From Sycobia sp. Sy_11 (taxonomy: Eukaryota > Arthropoda > Insecta > Hymenoptera > Epichrysomallidae), in contig JACCIC010000018.1 in assembly GCA_018907035.1 (NCBI GenBank), positions 853,501-917,500 on the forward strand: 64,000 bases of DNA, given 5' to 3'. This document shows positions 12,600-24,500 of this stretch, one piece after another. The notes beneath the pieces are model-generated. The model saw only the letters and a list, made by a program, of their open reading frames with translations. It was not told the origin of the DNA and ran no database searches. The position numbers and the translations under genes are program-made. Within the stretch, counting starts at the first letter, position 1. Each line of letters begins with the position of its first letter.

Positions 12600-14860
12600 G
12601 AACTATATTATTTTTACCGCTCTCCGCATCAGTTGGCAATTTAATACGTGATAATATGCTCGTATTATATATTAAGCATTAAGCTCCTTATTAATATATC
12701 GTTCATTTTATTTACGGGTCGATTATCGTGGAATTTGCGTTACGTAACTCATCGCAGTCCTTTTTTTTTCATTTCTCAATATATCCTTTATCGATTTTTT
12801 TATGGTCATTCTTTCATATACATTTATAATGAAGATTAATTATGAAATAAAGTGTTTTCGACAACAAAGAAGAAATAAAATATTTTTGATATTTTCCATT
12901 AATCGAGCCATTCCAAATATTAAAATTTATTTGGATTTTAATCGTAATTTTTCACAAACATTAGGTTTATATAAATTTATGTTGTCGATTGTTAAATATT
13001 CTGATTTTATTATTAAAATTTTTCTAATTTAATTAAAATATTTTTATTATTTATAGAAATCATTTAAACTTCCTTATATTTATAAAATAATTTATAATCT
13101 ATATATTGGTCATTTTTAAATAATTAATCAATGATGGTATTTCAGTTTCTTGAGTCTTTTAGTAATCACGAATTAATTGAGAATCGCGCCGTCAGATTGG
13201 TTAATCGGTTATATATATAGTCTGGTCAGATATTATTTGAAAGTTTTATAAGAAAATCAGTCTGCTTTTCATATTAAGGTATGTAATTTATAGTCGTCTT
13301 ATAGTCATTAAGTATTGTAATTTTAATAATTGTTACTACTCGTATTAAATAATAATAGTTTATGTTCTAAATTTAAAGCTTTCATGAAAGTCACAAAGAA
13401 AAACCTCATGAAGCCATAGGCAATGATATTTTTTATTTTCATTACTATCTAATGCGAAGCAAAAAAAGCAAATTTTAGCTCTTGAAATTCAGATTTTCTT
13501 TTCGTATAGTTAAGTTTTTCCGGAAACTGTTTATAAAAGTAAGACTATAAAGCAGAAAATTCATTTATTTCACAAAAATCCATTTGACTGTATTATGAAG
13601 ACAAGCCATTCTTTTATCCTTATCAATTTTCTTGTTCTTGTCGTAGATAGAAAACTAATTTATATTTATTAATAAAGAAAATTTAATTCTTATTAGAATA
13701 AAAAAAAAATAAAACTAATTATTAAACTTATATCTTAATAAACTTGAGGCGTGAATATAAAGTGAAATTCCATATTAAGTGTTCTCAAATAAAATGACAC
13801 TAATTAAATAAATAAATAATGAACACCAATTAAAATACAAAATTTTGCTAAATCGGTGGCTGCTTGATTGATGGCCTACTTCGATTCCCGTCAGCTGAAT
13901 TTTTCGGAGGCACGTTAGAAAACAGTGTCTCAGATTTTTCAGTAGTGGCAATTCCAGGTACGTATGTGTATAAGTCTTTATAAAAAGTTATATTTAATCT
14001 GTTTAAATAATAATAATTATAATAAAGGAATAGGTGTAGTATTATGAAATAAAATTAGCGCTCTCATAGAAAATTAAATCAGTCACGTCTTTATTAAATA
14101 GACTTGATTATGGATCTTACAATGTATTAGTACTAGGACACCAAAGCTTAGCATAAATAATAATAAAAATCATTTAAAGTACAACTATATGCAAATGCAA
14201 TTATTTAAGCATATACTTTATAAATTATTTTAGCTCACAATGGTGTTGATTCTTACAGCTGATAAGTTTCTTTATATTTCAAAACTATATTATATAAATT
14301 TGATTTCATACAACAAACATCTTACTACATTAATTGATCCCGAATAGTAGCCGTAAATATACAATATTTTGTAACACTTTAACATATATTAAATCATCTA
14401 CAAAATAAACACTCTTTATCTCTTGCGCTACAGTCGAGTTTATAATCTTATTTTCTTTTCAATTACATGGTCGTCAGGTACATTTTAAGCCGGTATATGT
14501 GTGTCCTACATTCACTTATTGATTGTCGATGATTTTTGATTCCTATATCTTGATTATTGTTATTTTATATGATTTATTTGATGCTTGTTCTAAACTTTGA
14601 TCATCAATGTCATCATCGGACTCAAGTTACACTTGAATTAAATTGCTTTGAAACTTTCTTTCCCCAATAGCGAGAACTTCAAGAAGCTCAAATTTACCGT
14701 ATCAAAGATAAAGAATACTTGAAAAAGAAATTGCTATACACAGGTTTTGAATCGTACGTATTTGAGGACGTTCATAATTGTTAAACGCATTCATTCTACT
14801 AGTTTTTTAGATTAAAAAAAAAAAAACAATCTTAAACAAACAAGTTCTGGAGGAGAGCAA
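12600..14860. other. AT-rich intergenic DNA between Caprin and karst
   Basis: No coding gene supported. One GC-richer island at about 13853-13971 carries a tRNA B-box-like element and a consensus donor (see findings). The part closest to 14860 may include extended karst 3' UTR. Confidence 0.55.
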
Positions 14861-14864
14861 AGAT

Positions 14865-14870
14865 TTTATT
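14865..14870 (-). terminator. Candidate karst polyadenylation signal
   Basis: TTTATT on the + strand (AATAAA on the - strand) lies 73 nt after the karst stop codon. Further copies occur at larger distance, for example near 14091, so the 3' end may be longer. Confidence 0.35.
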
Positions 14871-14942
14871 CTCACGATAGGCTTGAGGTATATCTTATTA
14901 AAATTAATCTCGCAGTCCAGCTGTCACCAACAAAAATATCAT

Positions 14943-16285
14943 CTACTGTTGCGAAGGTTTTTTGCGCCTACCGAATAAGTTACTTAACACGGAACTTTTT
15001 TTGAAGTCTCGGTCTTTACGCGAACCGCCGAAACTTTGCTCGCTTTCCGACCCGCTTTCAGATGGCCGCCTAACAGCGCCATCGACTACGGAAATATTTG
15101 GTGGGCTCGTTGGTGACGTTGCTACTGGCGGTGCTACGTAAGGGGGTAAAGAATTTGGCCTACCGGTAAATGTGCTCATCTGATGTTGTCCAGAAACCTT
15201 AACAGATAGAAAATGCTTCTATAAATATACAACTGTATTAAAAAACACATATATGTGCTAATGACACAGAGGATATGCCATTTTTTATATTATATAATAA
15301 ATGATTTTTTTTACCCACCTGCCTCGAATTCATGGTCATGTTTCCATAAGCTAAAATAAAATAAAAGTAAAGATTGTAATTTTTACTTGATTTAGAAAGT
15401 AATAAAAATAAATAATATTACTTTGTAAAATGAAACTAACCGTTATTGTGGGGATTATTCCAGTGAGATATCTTATTCGAAGGGGGAGGGGCAGTTGATG
15501 GCAGCGGGGGGACTATTTCTGAAAGGTAAAAAAAAAAAGAAAAATTAATGAAAAACCTGTCGTATTTTCATTAAAATTTATAATAAAAACCATTTGGAAC
15601 AATCATTTTACTGGCAGTTCGTATACCTTGTTGTTGAAAGTGGGAATTGTGATCTAAATTAGACTGTCTATGCCAAACACCGTCATTCGCAGCGTATTGA
15701 CCAGACGTACCGTTCAAATTTATATTAGCGTTCGGTGGTTGATACGATTGCGGCCTTGTCGGTTGCCCGTAATGTTCAGCATCTGTGGAAAATATTCCAG
15801 TTAAATCATCGTCGTATTGAAAATACGTGAAAATTACAATTGATTTTTGCGAGAAGTCTCGTCGTGTCGGAAAGCAGCATAACGCTTTTAACCAGGAGGA
15901 CCCGTTCTCCGGAATTACATCGTGCGATTCCCCCGCGAACTTGTAAGCTTCGAGCTCTCCTTAATTTTAGGAATCCCGGAGCTTTTTAATTCGCGACGGA
16001 CCTCTGTACGACACCATAGGCTACAGTGTGTATAGCTGCATATACCACGGCTGGGAGGGCTGATACTTTGTAAAAGTAATATCGCTTCACTCACCATTTC
16101 GCCTGAGCGGTATGGTATTCTCGAAGCTCGGCGATCTAGTTGGAACAGGTGGCGGTGCTCCCCTCGGTGGTATCGGTGGCTTATCGCTCGGGTGCATCAG
16201 AAACTGCTGCTCGTGCTGCCTGGTCTGCTGTTGCGGATGCTGCTGTTGCTGCATAATCCCGTGATGGTGGAGATGCTTATGCTGC

Positions 16286-16320
<35 letters not shown>

Positions 16321-16614
16321 CTGCATGTATTTCTGCAAAAATTCCTTTTGCGGCTGGGAGTCCGGAGGCGACCTGGCTATGCTGACATTCTCGGCATTCC
16401 GTATCAGATCGGATTTCTTTTTGTTGATATGGGACTGTGGATGAAGCTGCTGCTGGTTAAATTCCGATTGATTCTTTCCAGGGCTATGGCTTACGTCTCG
16501 CCTTATTACCGAATTTTTGCGCTCCAGTTCGGGCGTTGATGCGCGACTGCTGCCAGTAGACGGCCCATCGTCGAGATGATCGGGCGACAAGTTGTGGATG
16601 CCCTCGAAACCATC
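14943..16614 (-). CDS. kst: karst C-terminal tail, exons 31-35
   Basis: Exons 16095-16614, 15627-15782, 15441-15518, 15319-15350 and 14943-15197 encode residues about 3897-4242. Exon 31 holds a polyglutamine tract (10 Q, CAG-rich, near 16288-16323), His-rich stretches and the proline motifs KPPIPPRG and PPPVPTRSP. Exons 32-34 are short and Asn/Pro/Gln-rich. The last exon is Ser-rich, has a basic end ([10 protein letters not shown]) and stops with TAG at 14943-14945. All junctions keep frame (phases 1,1,1,0). The tail is low-complexity and poorly conserved in the family. The small 32-nt exon 34 is the least certain. Confidence 0.88.
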
Positions 16615-19600
16615 CTAAGATAATTCGAATGCATGCGTTATGGAAAAAGGTTGCTTGTTTTTTAATTGTAAGATATGCGGAGTGAAGATTGATAGAGAAT
16701 AAGTATGCCTATAATTTTTGATGCATCATATATTTTTAATATATTACACTGAAGAAAATGTTTGTTATAAAGTAACTATTTTCTTGTTTTGTACCAAGTA
16801 AATTATTTTCTTAAATTAAGAAAGTATGCTCTTCAATAAAGGAAGTATTTGTTTGACGCAAGAAGAGTCCTCTTCAATCCAACCACGTTGTTTTCAATCT
16901 AGTGAATATTTTCTTAATTTGAGAAAATGATTTACTTGGTACAAAACAAGTAAATATTTACTTGATTTCAGGCAATCATTAGTGAGCAATCAATTAATTT
17001 CAAACTTTTTTCCGGTGTAGAAATAATGGTTTACGTTGTATAAGTTAATAATGTTTTTAACTGTTTATATGTGATTTCAAAATTGAAAAATATTGATATT
17101 ACAACTATTTTCATTATTTTCGTTGTCAAAGATAACAATATAAGGGGGAAAGCGAATAATATAGATATTCGTAAAATTTATATAACTTTCCAAAAAAGAA
17201 TACCAGAATACACTATGTATAGATTAAAATCATCTACCAATGCAAAGGTCCATCATTTTATTACTGGCATGATTATGTAAGAATTTTAATGGTTCTTTCC
17301 TAATCTAAAACTATTATTTTATAATATACTCTAAAATAAATAGTTAAAGAAAAATTACGTTAATTTTTTTTAAAAAATCAAGAGAAAATTTATGGAGTTA
17401 TGCTCATATTTCATAAGAATACTTAATACGTAAAGTTAAAAAATAAACCAGTCTGCATCACACCGTTTAACGTTTGTTTTTTCGATAATTTCATAGTCAT
17501 TTGTTTTATTTTGTCTTATGTCTACAGTTTCTTGTGATTGCACAAAGTAGAAACTACAATGTATTAATTAATTATTAAATTGTCATTAAATCTATTATTT
17601 ATAATTCAAGAGATTATGAAAATAAAATTTTTAATTTTATTTCTGAGATTCAGTCAGCTGATGGTACATCGCTAAAATCTATGTTTTCCTTCTTCGAAGC
17701 TACAAGTCGCACCTTCGCCGCTATTTTCCGATTTTGGAAAGGAAAATGTTAGTCCTTACCTAGTATGCCAAGGTTTAAACCTCATGTGAAACGAGAGGTT
17801 CACATGAGTTGCAAACGAGATCCGTAAAGAAGGATTTGCGCAATAGGTAAAAAATGTACTATTGTTCTACTATTTTATTAACTTCAATATTTAGTTCGTA
17901 AATTGAAATGGTACGAGGATTCGAAATAATACGAATTAAAAAAATTTATTTACCTTATGCGAATCATCGTAACTCATGAGCTGGAGACTTGGCGGTAATT
18001 TGGCGTGGAACGAAATTTTATTTACCCAATCTTCCATGTCTTGTTTATTTTGCGCTAGAAATAAAAATTCTGATCCATCTGTACATTTTAATCGAAATAC
18101 ATTTTTGCGCTTCGTATAATCTTCGGCTTTTTCGCATGTCGCATTAAATATATTAATCGGTGCTGTGGCGGCTTTGCTAGATTGAAAATCTTCAATATCT
18201 TTAAAGAAGCATAAAAGTTGTCCACATAAAACTGAAAAGAGCATGTTTATTAAGGTAATTTTATTGAGACGTGAAATATTACATTAATCTCTTAAACTAA
18301 ATATAATATTAATAAAATGCATATAGAAAAAGTAGTATATAATAATTTACCGGTATAATAAGGTTTCCACGATCTGACAGCGGCCTTTTTGCCACTACTT
18401 TGGAGCTCGTGCTTTCTTTCAAGTATACCTTGAATTTCTACTGGAGGTAAAGAGTCGACATTTTCTATTCGCTGATGCTTTCTGAAGCTTTGAGTTCTTC
18501 GTCTTGTCGTAAAACTCGGCGTTCTCTTTGGTTTCTTCGTGTCAACCTTCATACTCTCAGCCCGTTTAATATCCACAGCAGATGCTAATAAAGAAGAAAA
18601 CATATTAAATATTTTTAAATAAAATATTATAATAGCTTAATGAGAGTTGTGCATACTTCTACGAAGTCTATCGCTTAAAATGTGGGATAGACCACCATAC
18701 GACTTCGTCGAACTAGGAGTATTTTGTGAAGAATCGTTTGTTTCAGCTTTTATAGATGCAGGTGATCTGTAATAAAAAAAAGTTTTTTTTTGTTATTCTT
18801 TAGTATTTAATTAATTATAATTATAAATCATTTTTGAAAATGAAAAAAAAAATTATTGGTGAGAGAGAGAGAGTGAAGATCTAAATTTCATTGCAGTTTC
18901 ATATACATCAGTATACGTCATACATTAAGAATTTTAGCATAGCATAGTGAGTTGAATAAATTTTATTTACCTATTTATTGGGGACTCGTGATTATCGTAG
19001 GTACCGTTCATTTCGTCCCTTGAAACGTGACGTGGACTATCGATGAATCGCTGCCGTTCCTCCTTTTTACGCTCTTCTGTGATTCTTTGCACTTCTTTAC
19101 GCTTGCGCTCTTCGATTCGCGCCCTTTCAACGCGTTCCTTTTCAGCTTGACGGGCCGCCATTTCGCTTTCAAGTTGTTTTTGGAAAGCTTTTTCCAACTT
19201 TAAAAAAATAACAGATCCGATAAGTACAATTTACTTTCTTTGAAGTGCGCATCATAAAAAAATGTTTATTATACACAAATCATTTACCATCGTAATGCGC
19301 TTAAGCGCGTTGAATTTATCCTCTTGGGCCTCGATGGTTTTTTCGAAATCTTGATGTTTCATAATAAGTTCCTCCACCTGGGGTATTGATTCGCCAAACT
19401 GATCATCTCTCAACATCGGCTCTCTACTCACCAACCAATTCTCTAAGGTGTCGGCGTCCCTCTTGAAAGTTTGCGTATCTAAATTCTGATCATAAATCTG
19501 CTTTCTCTTTTGCCACGTGTCCTCGAGAATTTGCCTTCTTTGCCTGAGCACGGATACTTTTTCCTGAATTTCCTTTCCAAGGAAGTGACCTTGTTGAACA

Positions 19601-21465
19601 AGGGTCTGGCCGGTTTCGTAAAACTTGCTGAAAGCGTCATCGCGCGTATCGATTTCGGCACGATACTCGTTGTGACGCGAAATTAAAGCTTCAGCGCCAG
19701 GAACGTCCCGTGCTAAATCCGGAGCTGTAACTTTGGCCACCATCTCATTGATCCACGATATTGAGTCGCGGTATTCGTCGAAGTAAGCTTGAAGCTGTTC
19801 AGCTTGCACAAGTTTATTCTTGCGCTGGGCGGCTTTCTCTAAAAGGTCGCTCCAAGCCTCATCGACTTGCTCGTGCTTTACGGCTATGTGCTCTGTGGCG
19901 TCTGGGAAGAGGTCAGCTAGTTTCGATGCTTCCTCCATTACCGATTCCACCTTAAAAGAAGAATATTTATGTTATGTCAGTTCCGAATCAGTGAAACGCA
20001 ATAAAATGCAATCGCAGGAAGTGTGAATAGTTTCAAATACCTGTTCTTTAACCGCGCCCAAATCAGTATCCAATCCTTGATGTTTACGAACGAGTGCTTG
20101 TATGGTTTCCAGGTCATGAGCGTATTCGTGATCAGAGCCGAGGCTGGCCTCCTTCTCTTGAATCCAGGAAATCGTCTCATCGGCCGTTCTATCAAACATG
20201 TGCACCTGTTTGGCTCCGGCAAGCGCCTCTTGTCGAGCGTGAGCCAACTCTTTCAAGTCTTCCCATTGCTGCTTCGTCTCATCAATCTTCATGTGTATTT
20301 TGCCAGATTCCGGATTCTTTTCCCCAATGAGCTTCTGTCCGGCATCAATTATTCCAGTCATTCGATTTTCGCTACTTATTAAACTAGATAAAAAGTTTTC
20401 GAACATTTGAATTAGGAGCTCTACGTGTTCTACATCGCAGCCGTAATCCTCAGATGCAGCAACCTTTCATAAACGAATTTTCACAGATTAATTAATTTTT
20501 TATATTGACTACTTAAATTTTCATAATAAATATATACTCACTGTGGTTTGATCTCCAATCCATTCTATGACTTGATCGGCTTGCATAATAAACCTATGAT
20601 ACTTTTCGCTCTCAAAGAGCCTTTGCGATCTTTTTTCTTTCAAATTTTGCAGGTCTTCGAATTTGTTTTCAATTTCTGAATATTTATAAGCGATATTTTT
20701 ACTATCAAAATGATGCCGCTCCACTAATCCTTTCGACAATTTTTTCAAATTCTCTACTGTTCCTGTAAATCCACACAAATCGCGTTCGACTCCTTCGAGT
20801 TTTTTGAATAGCGACTGAACCGAATCTTCATCTTTGCCGTAATCAGATGAATTTAATAAAGGATTCTTCTCTTTAATCCATTGCTCAGCCTCTGCAGCTT
20901 CTGCGTAAAACTAAAAAACGCATAATATACACATTATTACAATTTCATTGTTTGTATTATTATATGTAAAAATTCGAAAAATTTTGCCAAACAATTCCAA
21001 TATAATTACCATTTGCGATTCCACTGCATCAAGTAGTCTCAGTTTCCTTATACTCGCAAGGTCTCGCAAGTGCATTAGTTTTTCAGTCAATTCTCGAGAT
21101 AGAGCATCAATTTTCTCAGATGCAAAGTGACCGCTCCTTACCATAGCGGTAGCTCTGCTAGCCAAAGAAGAAACGACAGGTTCACGCGAAATCAATTCAG
21201 CTTCAAGAGCATGATGCTTCTTTTGCAATCGTTGTACGGTAGTCAGTGAACTTCCCAAGTCTTTGCTTGCAGCCAGAACTTCTTTTTCAGACAGCCAGTG
21301 CAATTCATCTTCCACATCTCTTGCAAACTGGTGTAAAAGCTTTGCATCTTCTAAATTATCCCTACGTATTTGTATAGGTTCTTGAAGACCATGGTACCTT
21401 TGAGTACAATAAATAGCAGTTTAGTCAAACGATATTTCAGCAAGAATAATTAAATTATTTATAGA

Positions 21466-21515
<50 letters not shown>

Positions 21516-24500
21516 TAATTCAATATGTTTTCTATTCTGTTAAAAAGCAATTAGTTTCTCAAGGTTTGAGAAAAGTATTTAAAAATACAAATAGCGACGC
21601 GTATCAAAATATCTGCTAGTTAATCAATAATATGAAATTCGGTATTAGTGTTACCTGCTTATTGTAGACGCTGCTCTTTCCTGTATCTCTTCACTCATGA
21701 AATGTTTGGCACGCTGGAAATTAGCTGCTGTTTCTTTGATAGACTCGCAAGCTTCATTATGGCTCATCACGTCATTTTCTAAATTCGTATGTCGCTTCAA
21801 CAAGTTGGCAACACTCGAAAGATCTTTGCCGTGATCTTCAGACTGTAATTGCGTTTCAATTTCGTCTATCCACGCCTCGAACTCATCCAGAGTTCGGCTG
21901 AACAGCAGCGCTTGATATGCGTCATCGAGTCGAGTTTTCTTTAGCTTGCTGGTCTCTTGTAAAAGTTCCCATTCGGCATCTAATTCATCTAAACGCTCCT
22001 GAATTTCTTTTGAGGCAAAGTGTTCTTCTTTAACAAGTATTTCACCTATCATAAAAAAGATTCTTGTTTATATAAGATACTAAGATGCAGTATAATTATG
22101 GTGTCTTAGATGAGCATAATAACGTACCTTCACTGGTAACAGCCGAAACTCTTCCTTTATTAGCAGCTAGCTCGCTTTCAAACGCGGCGTGTTTTTGAAT
22201 TTTGCTTTGCAAATTCGTTGCATCCCTATAATTTTCGTCGCTTGCCACCTGCTGTTTTTCGTGCAGCCAGCCTTCAACCTCCAAAACGTTTCTTAAGAAC
22301 TGATGTAATCGACGACTTTCCACAAGTTTATTTCGTCTCGCGGAAGCGCTATTTTTCAATTTATCTCTTCTGGAACAGACAGCAACTAATCTTGACTCTA
22401 TTGTAGGCGCATCATCGTGACCTTCAGAGAGAACCACGGCCGCAAACTTCTCTAATTCTTCTATACGGCTTAGTTGAGGAATCAACATCTTTTCAAAATC
22501 TTCATGCTTGCGCATCAGTTTTTCGACCCCGGATAATGATTCTCCAAGATCATCATTATTCAAGAAAGCTTCTTTTGTTGCTAGCCATATATCAGCTTGA
22601 TTAGCCTAGTTTGAAAAATAGTACCATTATAAGCTTATAAAAGCACATTGTAAGGATTTTTTTTATGAGAACAGAATTATGTTCTTAAGTGTTGTTAATT
22701 CAAAATGATATTACTTAATTAATTAGTATTTTAATATATTAATAATTCTATCAAAATATTACAAAATACATTACCTGTTCTTTAAATAATTGTAATTGAT
22801 GCGCCTGTTTAAGTTTCTGTTTGTCTTTGTGCCAAGCATCGTTTAATTCTTGTTGCAGTTTTTCCAAATAATTTAAGTTTTCTTGTATAAATTCACCCAT
22901 TGGTAGCAGTTTTCGGCCATGTTCAGTTAGTGCTTTAAATGTATCTTGTCTACCGTCAATCTCTGCCTTTCGTTCCTGATGTAATTCTAACAGTGCCTCA
23001 GCCTCTAAGATAGTTGTTGGTGGTTCAATTTCTTTCATACGTTTAATCGTCTCTGCGACCCAAATTTCCAATTCCCGCAGCTCTGCTCTAAATTTATGTA
23101 AAGTGTAAGCTTGACTAAGATTTGCTCGACGATCGCTCGTCAATCGCTGTAACTCGCTCCAATTCGTTTCGAGCTCGCCTAAGATCCCGTTGATCTGAGC
23201 GGCGTTTTCTGGATACTTCTGCGAGAGGATTCGAGCCTCAGTTTGGTGTTCCTGAAATAAAATATTTAGAAATTCTTATATTAATAATGATATTCGCAGG
23301 AAAAGACAGATTCAATCCGAGATTCAATCATGCTTTTTAAAGTGTCAGTCTTACCTTCAACTTTCCTTCGATGGCAGTCATATCTCTTTCCATAGCTTCT
23401 TGTTTCCTCTGCAAATGCTCAACACCAGCTACATCCTTTCCAACATCATTCGTATTCATTGCCAACGATTTTTCTACTACTCTTTGATTGGTATCATCAA
23501 TGTCACGATTAAATAGATGAATTTCTAAAGCACCTGCCAATGTTTCTCGGTAAGCGCCTAATGCTCCCTGCAATCCTCGCCACTTTTTGTTCAGCCCATC
23601 TCTGTGCTGTTGAATTGCTTTTGTTTCTTCATCTTTTCCCTAATGTTAATAAAAAAATTTAGCAATATTATAGGGAAAGAAAATATATTGATTAGTGAAT
23701 AAATATTATGTGAAATATTTTGTTACATTCGTATCAATTATATCAATCGTTCCTATATTTCTCGTAAGCAATTAAACTAATCCTGGTTTATCTATTAGAG
23801 AGATAAGATTAGGAACCAAAATGTAGAAAATATTATTATTCTTTTAATTAGATATTACATAGATTAGTTAATATTTATGCTGTTACTTAAGGGGATTGTA
23901 CTTAATATCAATGCACAAATCGAAATCTAAAGGCATTCACTTGTACATATTCTGAATAAATAAATAAATAAATAACCAAATAAATACTTACATAATGAAA
24001 AAACAATTTTTTTTTTATAATTTATTGAACAGAATATATATCTTATTTTTATTAACATTTTTAAAAACTAAGAGGAAAATTACATATTATAGTAACCTGT
24101 TTTATCAGCTTGTCTGCCAAAGCATTGATGGTCTTTATCCTGGCATCGTCAACTCGCATATCACTATCAACGTCATCGAGCTTGCGTTGAAGACTCAAGC
24201 AGTGCTCATAATCTTTACCAGTATCACCAGCTTGAACCATCATCTCTTTGTCGCGAATCCAAGCCTCAATTTTCTCAACTTGATTATTAAAATCAAGAAT
24301 ATCCTGAGCCTCTTCTAGACCTCTACCCCGATTTTCGGATTCAATTAGAAGCTTCTTCCAAGATGAATGTAAATGTTCCAGTTGCTGACGAATTTCAGCA
24401 CTTGCCGAATGTTTTTTCATTAAGAGTGTTTCACCCTTCACTACATTAACAAAAAAAAACATTATTACACATTAGAAACACTATCAAGTAACATTATTTG

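Noticed and set aside
16192..16539. Plus-strand frame rich in leucine
   Set aside because: Antisense of the karst polyglutamine exon; CTG repeats give polyleucine.
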